A DNA stretch of 64,000 nt, from the NCBI GenBank assembly GCA_964570845.1, contig CAZMZB010000003.1, positions 1-64,000 on the forward strand, in the 5' to 3' direction. The notes beneath the pieces are model-generated. The model searched no databases, had not been told where the DNA came from, and saw only the letters and a program-made list of their open reading frames with translations. A program made the position numbers and the translations under genes. The stretch's first letter is position 1. Each line of letters begins with the position of its first letter. This stretch comes from CAZLCC01 sp964570845 (GTDB lineage: Bacteria; Patescibacteriota; Saccharimonadia; Saccharimonadales; Saccharimonadaceae). Of the stretch, positions 34,417 to 43,582 are shown piece by piece.

Positions 34417-35003
34417 AATGTGCGTATTTTATCAAATGGAAAAAATCTAATTCCTACTGGACCAATAATATCCTCGTAAGGAATGGTGCCAAGTCCGCTT
34501 CGTGAGTCAAGGGAATAATCACCTGCACGGTGATCGCCCATGACAAATAACTCATCCTTTGGAACAACGGTGTCAACAATTTTGCTCGTATAAAATCCTG
34601 GCTCGCCATGGAACGCCTTATCTGGGTTAAATCCTTTCGGGTTTTCTTTGTTATATACAGTAACTAGGCCATTTTTAACGGTTACTCTCTCGCTAGGAAA
34701 GGCGATAACACGCTTGACGATGAATTCTTCGCCAGCGCCTGAAATATAGTGTGGATTTTTAAATACAATAATTTCTCCTCTGTTTGGGACATATTCCTTA
34801 CCGCGTATGTGATCCCAGGTAACAGGTAGCTTGTTAACGATCAAGCGGTCATTTGTGTATAGGGTCTTTTCCATACTTGGACCATTAACATTAAAACTGC
34901 GAAAGATGAATGCGTTAATGAATAGCGTGCCAAGGATAACCAATACAATAAATGCAATAAGGTTGAGAATATCTTTTGATGCTGATTTTTTATTGATAGG
35001 CAT
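34413..35003 (-). CDS. lepB: signal peptidase I
   Basis: LepB cleaves Sec signal peptides. The 196-aa protein has one N-terminal membrane helix (about 11-34), the catalytic Ser43 in NGPSME and the catalytic Lys97 in FIVKRV, plus the box GDHRAGDYSLDSR. The frame is open to 35021 (MYAKWA...), but MPINKK at 35003 is preferred, 9 nt after a minus-strand TATGCT. It would process the secreted proteins encoded in this window. Confidence 0.93.
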   Translation of the reverse strand: MPINKKSASKDILNLIAFIVLVILGTLFINAFIFRSFNVNGPSMEKTLYTNDRLIVNKLPVTWDHIRGKEYVPNRGEIIVFKNPHYISGAGEEFIVKRVIAFPSERVTVKNGLVTVYNKENPKGFNPDKAFHGEPGFYTSKIVDTVVPKDELFVMGDHRAGDYSLDSRSGLGTIPYEDIIGPVGIRFFPFDKIRTF

Positions 35004-35061
35004 AGCCCATTTAGCATACATCTATTCATGATAATTGTGCAAAAATAAATAAACATTATTG

Positions 35062-35091
35062 TTTACGAGAAGGGGCAAAATCGGGTATAGT
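35062..35091 (+). promoter_or_regulatory. promoter of the LCP gene
   Basis: TTTACG (35062-35067), an 18-bp spacer and TATAGT (35086-35091). The predicted leader before ATG 35106 is only several bases, and no SD is visible. Confidence 0.55.
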
Positions 35092-35105
35092 AGAACTCGA
35101 CATTC

Positions 35106-36707
35106 ATGAATAGAAAAAGAACTTCAACAGATGGATTTATTTTACGGCGCCGACAACCTCAGCAAGTAACGGGCGGTGAGCGTCGCCAATTGGGAATCGA
35201 TAATTTAGACGTTCCTTCGCAGTTTTTGAGTGAGAAGAAATCTCAACCCAACTCTCCTATTCTCAACAAACATTCGGGAAAATCTGCTGAAATTGGTATA
35301 AATAGAAGAGATATTGACGACTCACTGAAGGATATTGACTTAAATGAACCAAAGAAAAAGAAAAAAAGACACTTTAAGCCAAGTAAAAAAATCGTGAAGC
35401 GAATATTTATTACTTTATTCATTATCCTGGTATTGATTGGCGGCTATTTAGGTATTAAGGCGCTGATTGCCAGCGGACGTTTATTCAGTGGAAACCCTTT
35501 TGATTTATTTGGCCAGGGGCAACCTCTAAAAATGGATCAATTTGGGCGGAGTAATATTGTTTTATTTGGCACTTCTGAGGACGATGAGGGACATGATGGA
35601 GCCAGCCTGACTGACTCGATCTTAGTCATCAGTATTGATCAAAAGAAGAACAATGCTTTTATGTTCAGTGTGCCAAGAGACCTTTATGTTGACTATGGTG
35701 CGGCATGTAATAGCGGCTATGAAGGGAAGATTAACGAGGTGTATGCCTGTGCTCGTGGTAATAGCACTGATGATAAAGCAGAGCAACAGGGGCAACAAGC
35801 TTTGAGAGAAATGGTCGGGGAAGTATATGGTATGGATATACAATACGCGACAAAGGTAAACTACAAGGTGGTGCGTGAGTCTGTCGATGCAATTGGCGGA
35901 ATTAATATTACAATTAACAGTCGTGATCCTCGCGGCGTACTTGACCGCAACTTTGACTGGAGATGTAACTATCAGTGCTATAAGGTGAAATACTCCAATG
36001 GTAAACATCATCTTAATGGGGAGCAGGCGTTGTTTCTGGCACAGGCTCGCGGCGAATCTCCGCCTACTTATGGATTTGAAGAGTCAAACTTTGATCGTGA
36101 GCGTAATCAGCAAAAAATAATTACAGCAATGCTAAAGAAAGCCAATAGTTCCAGTACACTTACTAATCCGGTTAAGGTGAGTAATCTAATTGATTCACTT
36201 GGCAATAATGTCCGAACGAATTTTGTAGCGGGAGAGGTAAAAACCCTTACTCGCCTTTCCAGAGATATTCAAGCTAGTACTATTCAAACTATTGACTTCT
36301 ATAAAGAAGGAGAGGCAGTCTTTACGACAGGTACTATTGGTGGAATGAGTGTTGTTATGCCGGTTGCGGGAACGTTTAACTATAAAGATATTCATGCGTT
36401 GGTGCGGTCATATCAGGTTAGCGATGAAGCAGCAAAAGAGAATGCGAGCATTGAAGTTTTAAATGGCTCTGGCATATCGGGTGCGGCACAAAAGGAGGCG
36501 GAAAAGATTGAGAATGCCGGGCTAGTTGTATCGGAGGTTGGTAATGCACCAGCGGGGACGTATACAGGACTGTCAGTTTACTCTGCAAATAATAATAAAT
36601 CAGCCACAAAGAAAAAACTCAGAAAAATTTTAGGTGTAAAAAGTATACAACCCTTATCGGGTGCGATACAGTCTGCAGCTGATTTTGTCATCATCGTCGG
36701 TCAATAG
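35106..36707 (+). CDS. LytR-CpsA-Psr (LCP) family cell-wall glycopolymer ligase
   Basis: LCP enzymes attach anionic glycopolymers from an undecaprenyl carrier to peptidoglycan. The 533-aa protein has a long basic cytoplasmic N-terminus (about 1-95, KKKKKRHFK), a membrane helix (98-120), and an extracellular LCP domain (about 155-340) with the conserved Asp/Arg motifs TDSILVISID, FSVPRDLYVD and DRERNQQKII. The C-terminal LytR_C module (ASIEVLNGSGISGAA onward) ends the protein. It supports a Gram-positive-like envelope and fits uppS and murD in this window. Confidence 0.9.
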   Translation: MNRKRTSTDGFILRRRQPQQVTGGERRQLGIDNLDVPSQFLSEKKSQPNSPILNKHSGKSAEIGINRRDIDDSLKDIDLNEPKKKKKRHFKPSKKIVKRIFITLFIILVLIGGYLGIKALIASGRLFSGNPFDLFGQGQPLKMDQFGRSNIVLFGTSEDDEGHDGASLTDSILVISIDQKKNNAFMFSVPRDLYVDYGAACNSGYEGKINEVYACARGNSTDDKAEQQGQQALREMVGEVYGMDIQYATKVNYKVVRESVDAIGGINITINSRDPRGVLDRNFDWRCNYQCYKVKYSNGKHHLNGEQALFLAQARGESPPTYGFEESNFDRERNQQKIITAMLKKANSSSTLTNPVKVSNLIDSLGNNVRTNFVAGEVKTLTRLSRDIQASTIQTIDFYKEGEAVFTTGTIGGMSVVMPVAGTFNYKDIHALVRSYQVSDEAAKENASIEVLNGSGISGAAQKEAEKIENAGLVVSEVGNAPAGTYTGLSVYSANNNKSATKKKLRKILGVKSIQPLSGAIQSAADFVIIVGQ

Positions 36708-36755
36708 TATTTCTCCAATCTACTGCGCAAAAACGTGATATAATTGCTAGCATAT

Positions 36756-37556
36756 ATGGAGTTAATACGAACAGCTTCACGCAAGCGTTCTTTGCTTAGT
36801 GAAACAATTTATATTGTGCTTAACCTAGCTTTAGCGGCAATTGTATTGTTATTAATTTTGGGCTTTACTGAATCACCTATTTTGGCGTACGTCTTCATTA
36901 TTTTAAGTAAATGGCGTGTTTTTGCGGTTCGTCCGCGTTTTTGGCTTGCTAATCTACAAACAAACTTACTTGATGCACTGGTCGGACTCAGTGTTGTTAC
37001 ATTGTTATGGCAGGCAACCGGTGCGTTACCATTACAAATTACTCTTACGGTACTCTATGCACTTTGGTTGATTGTTATTAAACCACTTTCCGGTCGTACA
37101 GCGATGGTATTTCAAGGTGGACTTGCACAATTTATTAGTATCACAGCACTTTTCATGGTTTCATATGCATGGCCGTCATTTTTTGTTGTTCTTGCTATGT
37201 GGCTTATTGGTTATGCTGCTGCACGACATGTACTGAGCGCATATGAAGAAGAAGATATAGGTTTACTTAGTCTGCTTTGGGGGTTGGTGGTTGCGCAACT
37301 TGGCTGGCTTGGTTACCACTGGGCTATTGCATATGCACTACCATTTACCAAGATATTATTCCCGGGAGCAGTGGTGCAAGTTCCGCAAATTGCGATTATC
37401 ATTACGCTTGTTAGTTGGTTTGTGGAGAGAAGCTACTTCCTTTATCGTACAAAAGGGAAAATACAATCAAAAGATATTTGGTGGGTAGCTCTATTTATTG
37501 CAGTTATTCTATTTATTTTATTTTTACCAATATTCAATCAAGTATATGATCGATAA
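36756..37556 (+). CDS. polytopic membrane protein, unknown
   Basis: This 266-aa protein has about seven to eight hydrophobic helices, starting with SETIYIVLNLALAAIVLLLILGF and ending with DIWWVALFIAVILFILFLPIF. Short basic loops follow the first helices (KWRVFAVRPRFW). There is no recognised catalytic motif. ATG 36756 is preferred over TTG 36744, because TATAAT (36739-36744) would give a transcript starting about 5 nt before ATG. It lies 22 bp before the htrA-like gene, so a joint transcript is likely. Confidence 0.7.
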   Translation: MELIRTASRKRSLLSETIYIVLNLALAAIVLLLILGFTESPILAYVFIILSKWRVFAVRPRFWLANLQTNLLDALVGLSVVTLLWQATGALPLQITLTVLYALWLIVIKPLSGRTAMVFQGGLAQFISITALFMVSYAWPSFFVVLAMWLIGYAAARHVLSAYEEEDIGLLSLLWGLVVAQLGWLGYHWAIAYALPFTKILFPGAVVQVPQIAIIITLVSWFVERSYFLYRTKGKIQSKDIWWVALFIAVILFILFLPIFNQVYDR

Positions 37557-37577
37557 CTGTTTATATAGGGGGCATTA

Positions 37578-38714
37578 ATGGAAAAGGAGAAACAACAATC
37601 ACATCTATTTGGAAAAACGGCTGCAATAGTATTTCTTTGTTTTATTGCCAGCTTCCTGGGGAGTTGGGTGTTTTTGAGCACGGGACTTGTAAAACAAGAT
37701 GTCTCCCAAACGATTAATAATAATCGTGAGAATATCGTACTTCAAGAGGGTGAAGTGGTGGCCGATGTTGCAAAAAAAGTTTCACCAAGTGTCGTTTCAA
37801 TAGTTGGAAAAGGTAATAATAGCGCTCAGGTTGGTGTGGCTATGTTACAACAACAAACGGCTGGCACAGGAATAATCATTAGCCAAAATGGATATATTAT
37901 TACTAATAAGCATGTCCTTGAGGAATCCTCTGGGAATGTAAGCGTCGTACTTTCAGACGGTACTCGGTATGACAATGTAAAAAAGGTTGGTGAAGATCCG
38001 TTGAATGATATTGCATTTTTAAAGATTGGTAATGCTAAGGATCTTACTCCAGCTCGGTTTGGTAATTCTCGCAACGTAGATATTGGGCAAAAGGTAGTAG
38101 CAATTGGTAATGCATTGGGACAATTTAAGAATACGGTTACCTCGGGTATTATTTCCGGGATTGGTCGACCGGTCGTTGCGAGCGGTGGTAGCGGGGAGCA
38201 AGAGCGATTTGAGGGACTTTTACAGACAGATGCTGCTATTAATCCGGGTAATTCCGGCGGTCCACTGACAAATCTTGCAGGTGAGGTTATTGGTATAAAT
38301 ACGGCAGTTGCGGCTGATGCTCAAGGTATTGGTTTTGCAATCCCAATAAATATGGTCAAAGGACTTGCAAAAGGGGTGGTTGAGGGTGGTAAAATCGAGC
38401 GCCCATATCTCGGTGTACAGTATATTTCCATTACCCCTGAAGTTACTGAAGAATTCGATCTTAGTGTTAAGAGTGGTGCTTTTGTATATGGTGCTGATGG
38501 CAACAATGCGGTTGTATCTGATGGTCCGGCAGCTAAAGCGGGTATACGTAATCGAGATATCATCACGAAAGTAAATGATATGTCAGTGAATGAAAAGAAC
38601 AGCCTTGCTGGTCTTCTCGTAGAATTTTCTCCTGGTGATAAAGTGAATCTTACTATTCTTCGTGAGGGTCAACAGCGAACTGTTGAGGTTACACTAGGCC
38701 AGCTCAACAGGTAG
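37578..38714 (+). CDS. htrA: HtrA/DegP-like membrane serine protease
   Basis: This 378-aa S1C protease performs extracytoplasmic protein quality control. It has an N-terminal membrane helix (13-35) and the catalytic triad His112 (TNKHVL), Asp144 (PLNDIAFL) and Ser226 (NPGNSGGPL). One PDZ domain follows (about 280-378, YLGVQYISITPEV ... GIRNRDIITKVND). The 3' end overlaps the convergent prmC gene by 21 bp. Confidence 0.94.
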   Translation: MEKEKQQSHLFGKTAAIVFLCFIASFLGSWVFLSTGLVKQDVSQTINNNRENIVLQEGEVVADVAKKVSPSVVSIVGKGNNSAQVGVAMLQQQTAGTGIIISQNGYIITNKHVLEESSGNVSVVLSDGTRYDNVKKVGEDPLNDIAFLKIGNAKDLTPARFGNSRNVDIGQKVVAIGNALGQFKNTVTSGIISGIGRPVVASGGSGEQERFEGLLQTDAAINPGNSGGPLTNLAGEVIGINTAVAADAQGIGFAIPINMVKGLAKGVVEGGKIERPYLGVQYISITPEVTEEFDLSVKSGAFVYGADGNNAVVSDGPAAKAGIRNRDIITKVNDMSVNEKNSLAGLLVEFSPGDKVNLTILREGQQRTVEVTLGQLNR

Positions 38715-39536
38715 TTTTTCAAAGACAATAATAAAACCCTGCTTTTTATATAAAGAAAACCCACACTTCTTCGCAAAATCAATGATTGCTTTGTGTTGTC
38801 GCGGATCAGCTTCCAGCAAAAGAAAACCATGTTTTTGTAGTTTTTCTTGAGTTTGAATAATAAGTTTCCTAATAAGTTTGAGACCGTTATTCTCAGCAAA
38901 GAGTGCTAATGAAGGCTCACATTGAGTCTCTAGTGAAGTCTGCCACGTTTCATCAACATATGGTAGATTCGCTAAAATAGCATCATATTTTTTCGCAGTA
39001 TTTGATAAAAGGTCAGATTCAAAAAAGATAACAGGTACCTTTAGTTTCATGGCATTTTGTGTAGCAACCTCAAGAGCCTTCTTGCTGATATCGCAAGCTT
39101 CAAGGGAGGAGTGTGGTAGCTCTAAAGCAGCAGTAATAGCTAAGGCACCAGAACCTGTGCCAACATCAAGGATATATTGTGGTGGTTGTGGTAATGCTTT
39201 TACTATTTCTATAATTACCTCGCTTTCAGGGCGAGGGATGAGCACATTCTTGTTAACTATAAAATCTCTACCATAAAACTCTTTGAAGCCGCGAATATAA
39301 GCCAGTGGTTCATGATTCAAGCGTCTCTCAAAGGCTTCTTTCGCAGTATCTTCAGGGATTTCCTCGTCACTATGAGTAATCAGCCATTCTCGACTGGTGT
39401 CAAGCGCATCACATAAGAGCAACTCAGCATCTAATCGCGCTGAATCTATGCCAGACTTTTTTGCTAGCTGACTGGCTTCTTCTAGCCATGTTTTAATTTT
39501 TGTTTTCGATACCTTCGGCTTTGAGTTCGCGTTCAT
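38694..39536 (-). CDS. prmC: release factor glutamine methyltransferase PrmC (HemK)
   Basis: PrmC methylates the GGQ glutamine of release factors using SAM. The 280-aa protein has an N-terminal helical domain, the SAM loop LDVGTGSGALAI and the catalytic NPPY-type motif, present here as NLPYVDE. Its start overlaps prfA by 44 nt, so enzyme and substrate are translationally coupled. It needs SAM, while only a C-terminal MetK fragment is encoded in this window. Confidence 0.9.
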   Translation of the reverse strand: MNANSKPKVSKTKIKTWLEEASQLAKKSGIDSARLDAELLLCDALDTSREWLITHSDEEIPEDTAKEAFERRLNHEPLAYIRGFKEFYGRDFIVNKNVLIPRPESEVIIEIVKALPQPPQYILDVGTGSGALAITAALELPHSSLEACDISKKALEVATQNAMKLKVPVIFFESDLLSNTAKKYDAILANLPYVDETWQTSLETQCEPSLALFAENNGLKLIRKLIIQTQEKLQKHGFLLLEADPRQHKAIIDFAKKCGFSLYKKQGFIIVFEKLPVELA

Positions 39537-40569
39537 AGGTGAGTAGTTTATTAATTAAATCTTGAATGTCACCGTCAAGGGCGGCAGGGAGGTTGCTGCG
39601 GCTATAGTTAATACGATGGTCAGTAATACGGTCTTGCGGAAAATTATAAGTACGGATTTTTTCGCTACGATCGCCTGAACCAATAAGGCTTTTGCGTTCA
39701 GCTGAAAGTTTAGCTTGTTCTTTTTCGATTTGCATCTGAAGCAAGCGAGAACGCAATACTTTCATGGCTTTGTCTTTATTCTTAATTTGCGATTTTTCAT
39801 CCTGGTTTGCAACCACTAAGCCTGTTGGTAGGTGGGTGATACGAATAGCACTATCTGTCGTGTTGACACTTTGCCCACCATGTCCGCTGGCGCGAAAGGT
39901 ATCAATTCGCAGATCACTCGGATTAATTTCTATATCCTTTTCTTCTGCTTCTGGTAGCACAGCAACGGTGACAGTGCTGGTGTGTACGCGCCCCTGACTT
40001 TCGGTTACCGGAATACGTTGTACACGATGCACGCCACTCTCAAACTTTAGCTTAGAATAAGGAGCATCGCCTTTGACGGCAAAAATAACTTCTTTATAGC
40101 CCCCAACTTCAGAAGGACTATCGCTTAACAGCTCAGTTTTTAGTCCATTTTGCTCGCAATAACGCATGTACATTCTTAAAAGCTCGCCAGCGAATAAGCT
40201 TGCTTCATCACCACCTGCGCCAGCGCGAATTTCGATGATAATATCTTTTTCATCATTTGGATCTTTTGGTGTGAGCATGACAAAAAGCTCTTCATCAAGC
40301 ACCTCAATGTACTTTTCCAGAGCAGGAATTTCTTCTTTAGCAAGCTCTGCCAGCTCATCACTGCCATTAGAAAGCTCTTTGGCTTCAGCGAGCTGTTTTT
40401 GCAGGCGTTCTTTTTCATTAACTCGCTCTAAAATGTTTTCAAGTTCAGTTAGACGCTTATTTTTTCTCGTAAAATCTGCATCAGCATAGGCATCTGGACG
40501 CGACAAAAAAGCCTCAAGTTCTTGCTTTTCTTTTTCAAGCTGGCTGGCGTTGAGGTGTAATTGTGCCAT
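39493..40569 (-). CDS. prfA: peptide chain release factor 1
   Basis: RF1 terminates translation at UAA and UAG. The 358-aa protein has the GGQ motif (RASGHGGQSVNTTDSAIR) and, at the anticodon-mimic position, PVT in RIPVTESQG, matching the PxT of RF1 and not the SPF of RF2. It is the middle gene of rpmE-prfA-prmC on the minus strand. Because UGA is used as stop here, an RF2 should be encoded elsewhere. Confidence 0.96.
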   Translation of the reverse strand: MAQLHLNASQLEKEKQELEAFLSRPDAYADADFTRKNKRLTELENILERVNEKERLQKQLAEAKELSNGSDELAELAKEEIPALEKYIEVLDEELFVMLTPKDPNDEKDIIIEIRAGAGGDEASLFAGELLRMYMRYCEQNGLKTELLSDSPSEVGGYKEVIFAVKGDAPYSKLKFESGVHRVQRIPVTESQGRVHTSTVTVAVLPEAEEKDIEINPSDLRIDTFRASGHGGQSVNTTDSAIRITHLPTGLVVANQDEKSQIKNKDKAMKVLRSRLLQMQIEKEQAKLSAERKSLIGSGDRSEKIRTYNFPQDRITDHRINYSRSNLPAALDGDIQDLINKLLTYERELKAEGIENKN

Positions 40570-40604
40570 TATTGTGCCCCCGGAGTTGACGTTTCCGCCC
40601 GTAG

Positions 40605-40934
40605 TTATTTATCTTTTTCAGTTTCTTTTTTCTCAGCACGAACCTGCGCTTTTTTTGCCTTGTTAGCAAGCGCAGCTTTTCGCTGCTCAGCTTTTGCAAA
40701 TTTCGCCTTAAAACGATCAACACGGCCTTCGGTGTCGATAATCTTTTCTTCGCCAGTGAAGAATGGATGAGACGCGCTTGAAATGTGAATCTTCACGAGC
40801 GGATATTCGTTACCATCCTCCCATTTAATGGTGTCATCTGTTTGTGTAGTTGATTGCGTTAAAAATGAGAAGCCAGCCTGGTCGTCTTGAAAAACAACGG
40901 GGCGATAGTTTGTGGGGTGTAAATCTTTTTTCAT
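40605..40934 (-). CDS. rpmE: 50S ribosomal protein L31 (type B-like)
   Basis: This 109-aa protein has the type B L31 signature: M-K-x-LHPTNYRPVVFQD, FLTQSTT, then YPLVKIHISSASHPFFTG. It lacks the zinc-binding cysteines of type A. The C-terminal third is a long Lys/Ala/Glu-rich helix absent from most L31 proteins (normal length about 80-90 aa). It is the first gene of the rpmE-prfA-prmC cluster. Confidence 0.9.
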   Translation of the reverse strand: MKKDLHPTNYRPVVFQDDQAGFSFLTQSTTQTDDTIKWEDGNEYPLVKIHISSASHPFFTGEEKIIDTEGRVDRFKAKFAKAEQRKAALANKAKKAQVRAEKKETEKDK

Positions 40935-40992
40935 AATCTCGAGCTATTGTATCTGTTTTTATAGAGAAAGTCAAAGGGGAGTAATTTAAAAA

Positions 40993-41023
40993 AGCTGGAG
41001 CGAAAAATAAGTCGCTGCCAGCT
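40993..41023. terminator. terminator hairpin
   Basis: AGCTGG-AGCGA pairs with TCGCT-CCAGCT (one unpaired G), flanked by A-runs and T-equivalent runs. On the minus strand it ends in TTTTTT, which fits termination of the small membrane-protein gene at 41092-41382. Confidence 0.75.
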
Positions 41024-41091
41024 AAAAAGGAACCTAACCCCCGCAAACTCCTTTGATCATCGGTGCCAAAGGATTTGTGAATGTATAGCTT

Positions 41092-41382
41092 TTATCTTTT
41101 CTCCATAGCATTGAGGGGCTTGACGACTCTATCAACGCCAAGCAGTATGCTTATGATAGCGAGTGCCAGAAGAGACACCATCGCTATGAGCGAAACAAGG
41201 GAGAGAAGGGTGATCATGACTGCGAAGTTAAGACCATAAAACACATGGTCGATGGTCGCGTCAAGGCCAGGTCTTCCCTCATAGAGAATCTGAGCACTGT
41301 GATCATTACTGCTGATTGCCACACCCACTGCCACCAGCAAGAAGAACATGAATCCACTAGCTACGCTGAGCTTCTCAATCAC
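41092..41382 (-). CDS. small membrane protein, unknown
   Basis: This 96-aa protein has a GTG start behind AGAGAGGTGG. It has an N-terminal helix (FMFFLLVAVGVAISS), a short polar loop, and a long hydrophobic region (about 55-85) that could form one or two helices. No family is recognised. It lies alone between two hairpin terminators, next to another small membrane protein. Confidence 0.6.
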   Translation of the reverse strand: MIEKLSVASGFMFFLLVAVGVAISSNDHSAQILYEGRPGLDATIDHVFYGLNFAVMITLLSLVSLIAMVSLLALAIISILLGVDRVVKPLNAMEKR

Positions 41383-41501
41383 TTTCCACCTCTCTGAGTA
41401 AGTTCAAGATTGCTACTACATTACAAGGAACAATTCCTTTTTAAATTATATCATTAAAATAATAAAAAAACAAGTATTTCGTGAACTTGAAAAAAGTTAG
41501 T

Positions 41502-41535
41502 AGTTAGTTGGGTGAAATTTTTCACCCAACTAACT
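41502..41535. terminator. long bidirectional terminator hairpin
   Basis: AGTTAGTTGGGTGAAA pairs over 16 bp with TTTCACCCAACTAACT with almost no loop. On the minus strand it lies just downstream of the 41582-41938 gene and acts as its terminator. Confidence 0.85.
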
Positions 41536-41581
41536 TTATTTAAGAATCTATTACTTGGTCTCCTCCCAGTCCTAAATCTTC

Positions 41582-41938
41582 CTATTGAATTTTTCTTTCG
41601 GGTCGATTATCCAATGCGTCATAAACACTAAGGATAATCATCATCAATGCAAAAACGGGCCAGAGGAGTACCGTCCCAGCTATGATTAGGCATACCAATA
41701 TACTGTCCACCATACTCTCTTTTTGAGAGAGTTGGTTATTGTGGTGAGTGACCCCGATTAAGGGGCGATTTGCTTCATATAGGTACAAGAACCCTATAAG
41801 GATGAATGGGATAAGGGCATAAGCGCCCCCCCACACTGGCCAATGAGCAAGTCCAGCGGCCAGAGAGTAGCCCATACTGCCCGCAATCACCAATGCCAAA
41901 AAAAGACCGTTCAGTATCTTACTAGCGAAAGGCAGCAC
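41582..41938 (-). CDS. small membrane protein, unknown
   Basis: This 118-aa protein has about four hydrophobic helices: LNGLFLALVIAGSMGYSLAAG, YALIPFILIGFLYLYE, then two in VDSILVCLIIAGTVLLWPVFALMMIILSV. The tail is charged (DNRPERKIQ). It resembles its 41092 neighbour in size and topology but shows no clear sequence relation by eye. Function unknown. Confidence 0.6.
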   Translation of the reverse strand: MLPFASKILNGLFLALVIAGSMGYSLAAGLAHWPVWGGAYALIPFILIGFLYLYEANRPLIGVTHHNNQLSQKESMVDSILVCLIIAGTVLLWPVFALMMIILSVYDALDNRPERKIQ

Positions 41939-42023
41939 GCATTTTCTCCTGTGTCCAAGTAATATTAAAGTACGACTCTCGTCTTCATCATATAACTAAA
42001 ATATGAAGAAACAAATACCTTCC

Positions 42024-42053
42024 TTGAAGTAGAGAGGAACTATCTGGTATAAT
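42024..42053 (+). promoter_or_regulatory. promoter of rpsB-tsf
   Basis: TTGAAG (42024-42029), an 18-bp spacer and TATAAT (42048-42053). Confidence 0.65.
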
Positions 42054-42082
42054 AGGCTCTGTAATATATTTATAATGACACA

Positions 42083-42118
42083 ACTTGCGCGATAAACTTC
42101 TTAGAAAGATGTGCAAGT
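42083..42118 (+). promoter_or_regulatory. rpsB leader hairpin
   Basis: ACTTGCGC pairs with GTGCAAGT (one G-U) around a loop of about 20 nt, in the leader just before the AAGGAG of rpsB. S2 represses its own mRNA through leader structure in several bacteria; the same here is inference. Confidence 0.4.
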
Positions 42119-42141
42119 GAGGAAAAAAGGAGTAATAATCT

Positions 42142-42849
42142 ATGGCAGTAACTGTCGATATTAAAGCTCTGCTTGAAGCAGGCGTTCACTTCGGTCACAA
42201 GACCAGCCGCTGGCATCCGAAAATGGCGCCATATATTCATAGTAAGCGGCAAGAGAACCATATTATTGATTTAACAAAAACAGTTAAAGGACTCAACGCT
42301 GCGCTACCTGTTATCACTGAAACAGTGGCGAAGGGCAGGCAAGTGCTTTTGGTTGGCACAAAGCGTCAAGCAAAAGATTTGGTGAAGAAAACTGCAGAGG
42401 AAGCAGGGCAGCCATATGTAAGCGAGCGCTGGCTTGGTGGAACGCTAACCAATGCTGCAACCATTGGCGGTCAAATCAAGCATCTAAAAAATCTCGAGCG
42501 GCGTATGAATAGTGGTGAGCTTGAGAATCGTTATAACAAACTTGAAGTACAGCGTTTTCAGGAGGAAATTGAGGACTTGAAATTAAAATATGGCGGCATT
42601 CAAGACATGAATGGCAAGCCAGGCATTGTGTTTGTAACTGATGTCATTACTGACGCGAATGCAGTGCGTGAAGCGAATAAGCTGAATATTCCGGTGGTGG
42701 CAATTGTTGATACGAATGCAAATCCTGAAAATATTGATTATGTCATCCCAGGAAACGACGATGCAATTAAAAGCATTCAGCTGATTTTAGAGTATGTGAA
42801 GCAAGCGGTTAACGAAGGTGCTGCGAAAAAGAAAGAGGAGGCGAAATAA
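42142..42849 (+). CDS. rpsB: 30S ribosomal protein S2
   Basis: This 235-aa protein has the S2 signatures: LLEAGVHFGHKTSRWHPKM, IIDLTKT, the RWLGGTLTN motif and the final VAIVDTNANPENIDYVIPGNDDA. It is the first gene of the classical rpsB-tsf operon; tsf starts directly after its stop codon. Confidence 0.97.
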   Translation: MAVTVDIKALLEAGVHFGHKTSRWHPKMAPYIHSKRQENHIIDLTKTVKGLNAALPVITETVAKGRQVLLVGTKRQAKDLVKKTAEEAGQPYVSERWLGGTLTNAATIGGQIKHLKNLERRMNSGELENRYNKLEVQRFQEEIEDLKLKYGGIQDMNGKPGIVFVTDVITDANAVREANKLNIPVVAIVDTNANPENIDYVIPGNDDAIKSIQLILEYVKQAVNEGAAKKKEEAK

Positions 42850-43446
42850 ATGAGCGTATCCTTAGATGATGTTAAAAAATTAAAAGAGCTGACTGGTGTT
42901 GGTTTGAGCGATGCGAAAAAAGCGCTCACTGAGGCTGATGGTAATTTTGATAAAGCACTTGAGGCAATGCGCAAAAAGGGCTTAACTCGGGCTGAGAAAA
43001 AAGGCGAGCGTGAAGCGCGAGAAGGGCTGGTTGATTCTTATGTTCATAGCAATCGAATCGGTGTTTTGGTTGAGGTGAATTGCGAAACAGATTTTGTGGC
43101 GCGAACGGATGATTTCAAAAGTTTGGTGCATGACATTGCGATGCATATTTCCGCTTCGTCGCCGGAATATATTTCAACCGACGATGTTTCAGGTGAAGAA
43201 AAAGAGCGCGTGACCAGTGAATTTTCTGAAAAAGCAAAAAATGAAGGCAAGCCCGAGGATATGATCAAGAAGATTGTTGGCGGGCAAGTGAAGAAATATT
43301 TTGCCGAAAAGACACTCCTTGAGCAGCCATTTATCAAAAATCCAGATCAAACTGTGGGCGATTTGGTAAAAGACCACATCGCACGCCTCGGCGAAAACAT
43401 CGTGATTCGTCAAATCAAGCGAATTGAGCTTGGCGTAAGCGAATAA
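42850..43446 (+). CDS. tsf: elongation factor Ts
   Basis: EF-Ts exchanges GDP for GTP on EF-Tu. The 198-aa protein has the UBA-like N-terminal domain (LKELTGVGLSDAKKALTEADGN) and the core motif EVNCETDFVARTDDF, then one subdomain. It is short compared with E. coli EF-Ts (283 aa), as in Thermus and many reduced genomes. It is followed by two hairpins. Confidence 0.96.
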   Translation: MSVSLDDVKKLKELTGVGLSDAKKALTEADGNFDKALEAMRKKGLTRAEKKGEREAREGLVDSYVHSNRIGVLVEVNCETDFVARTDDFKSLVHDIAMHISASSPEYISTDDVSGEEKERVTSEFSEKAKNEGKPEDMIKKIVGGQVKKYFAEKTLLEQPFIKNPDQTVGDLVKDHIARLGENIVIRQIKRIELGVSE

Positions 43447-43474
43447 AAAACTTATCTCTGCTTGGAAAAAAGAA

Positions 43475-43511
43475 AAAAAGTGACCCCTGTTAATGCAGCG
43501 GTCATTTTTCA
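43475..43511 (+). terminator. tsf terminator
   Basis: TGACC-(C)-CTG pairs with CAG-(C)-GGTCA, with flanking A-run and T-run (ATTTTTC). Confidence 0.75.
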
Positions 43512-43524
43512 TTTTAAACTTAAC

Positions 43525-43553
43525 GGACTCGCTTCAAAAGCCGGTCCTTCTTT
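43525..43553 (+). terminator. second terminator-like hairpin before frr
   Basis: GGAC...GTCC with inner GCTT/AAGC, followed by TTCTTTTT. Together with the preceding hairpin it separates rpsB-tsf from frr. Confidence 0.55.
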
Positions 43554-43582
43554 TTATGCCAAAATTTGCTACACTTATAGAT

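Noticed and set aside
32700..34420. Search for a parS site near parAB
   Set aside because: No sequence close to the classical TGTTTCACGTGAAACA was seen here or elsewhere in the window; other consensus forms cannot be excluded by eye.
42083..42118. rpsB leader as a known Rfam-type S2 element
   Set aside because: Only one simple stem is seen; it is listed as a weak regulatory feature and not claimed as a defined RNA family.
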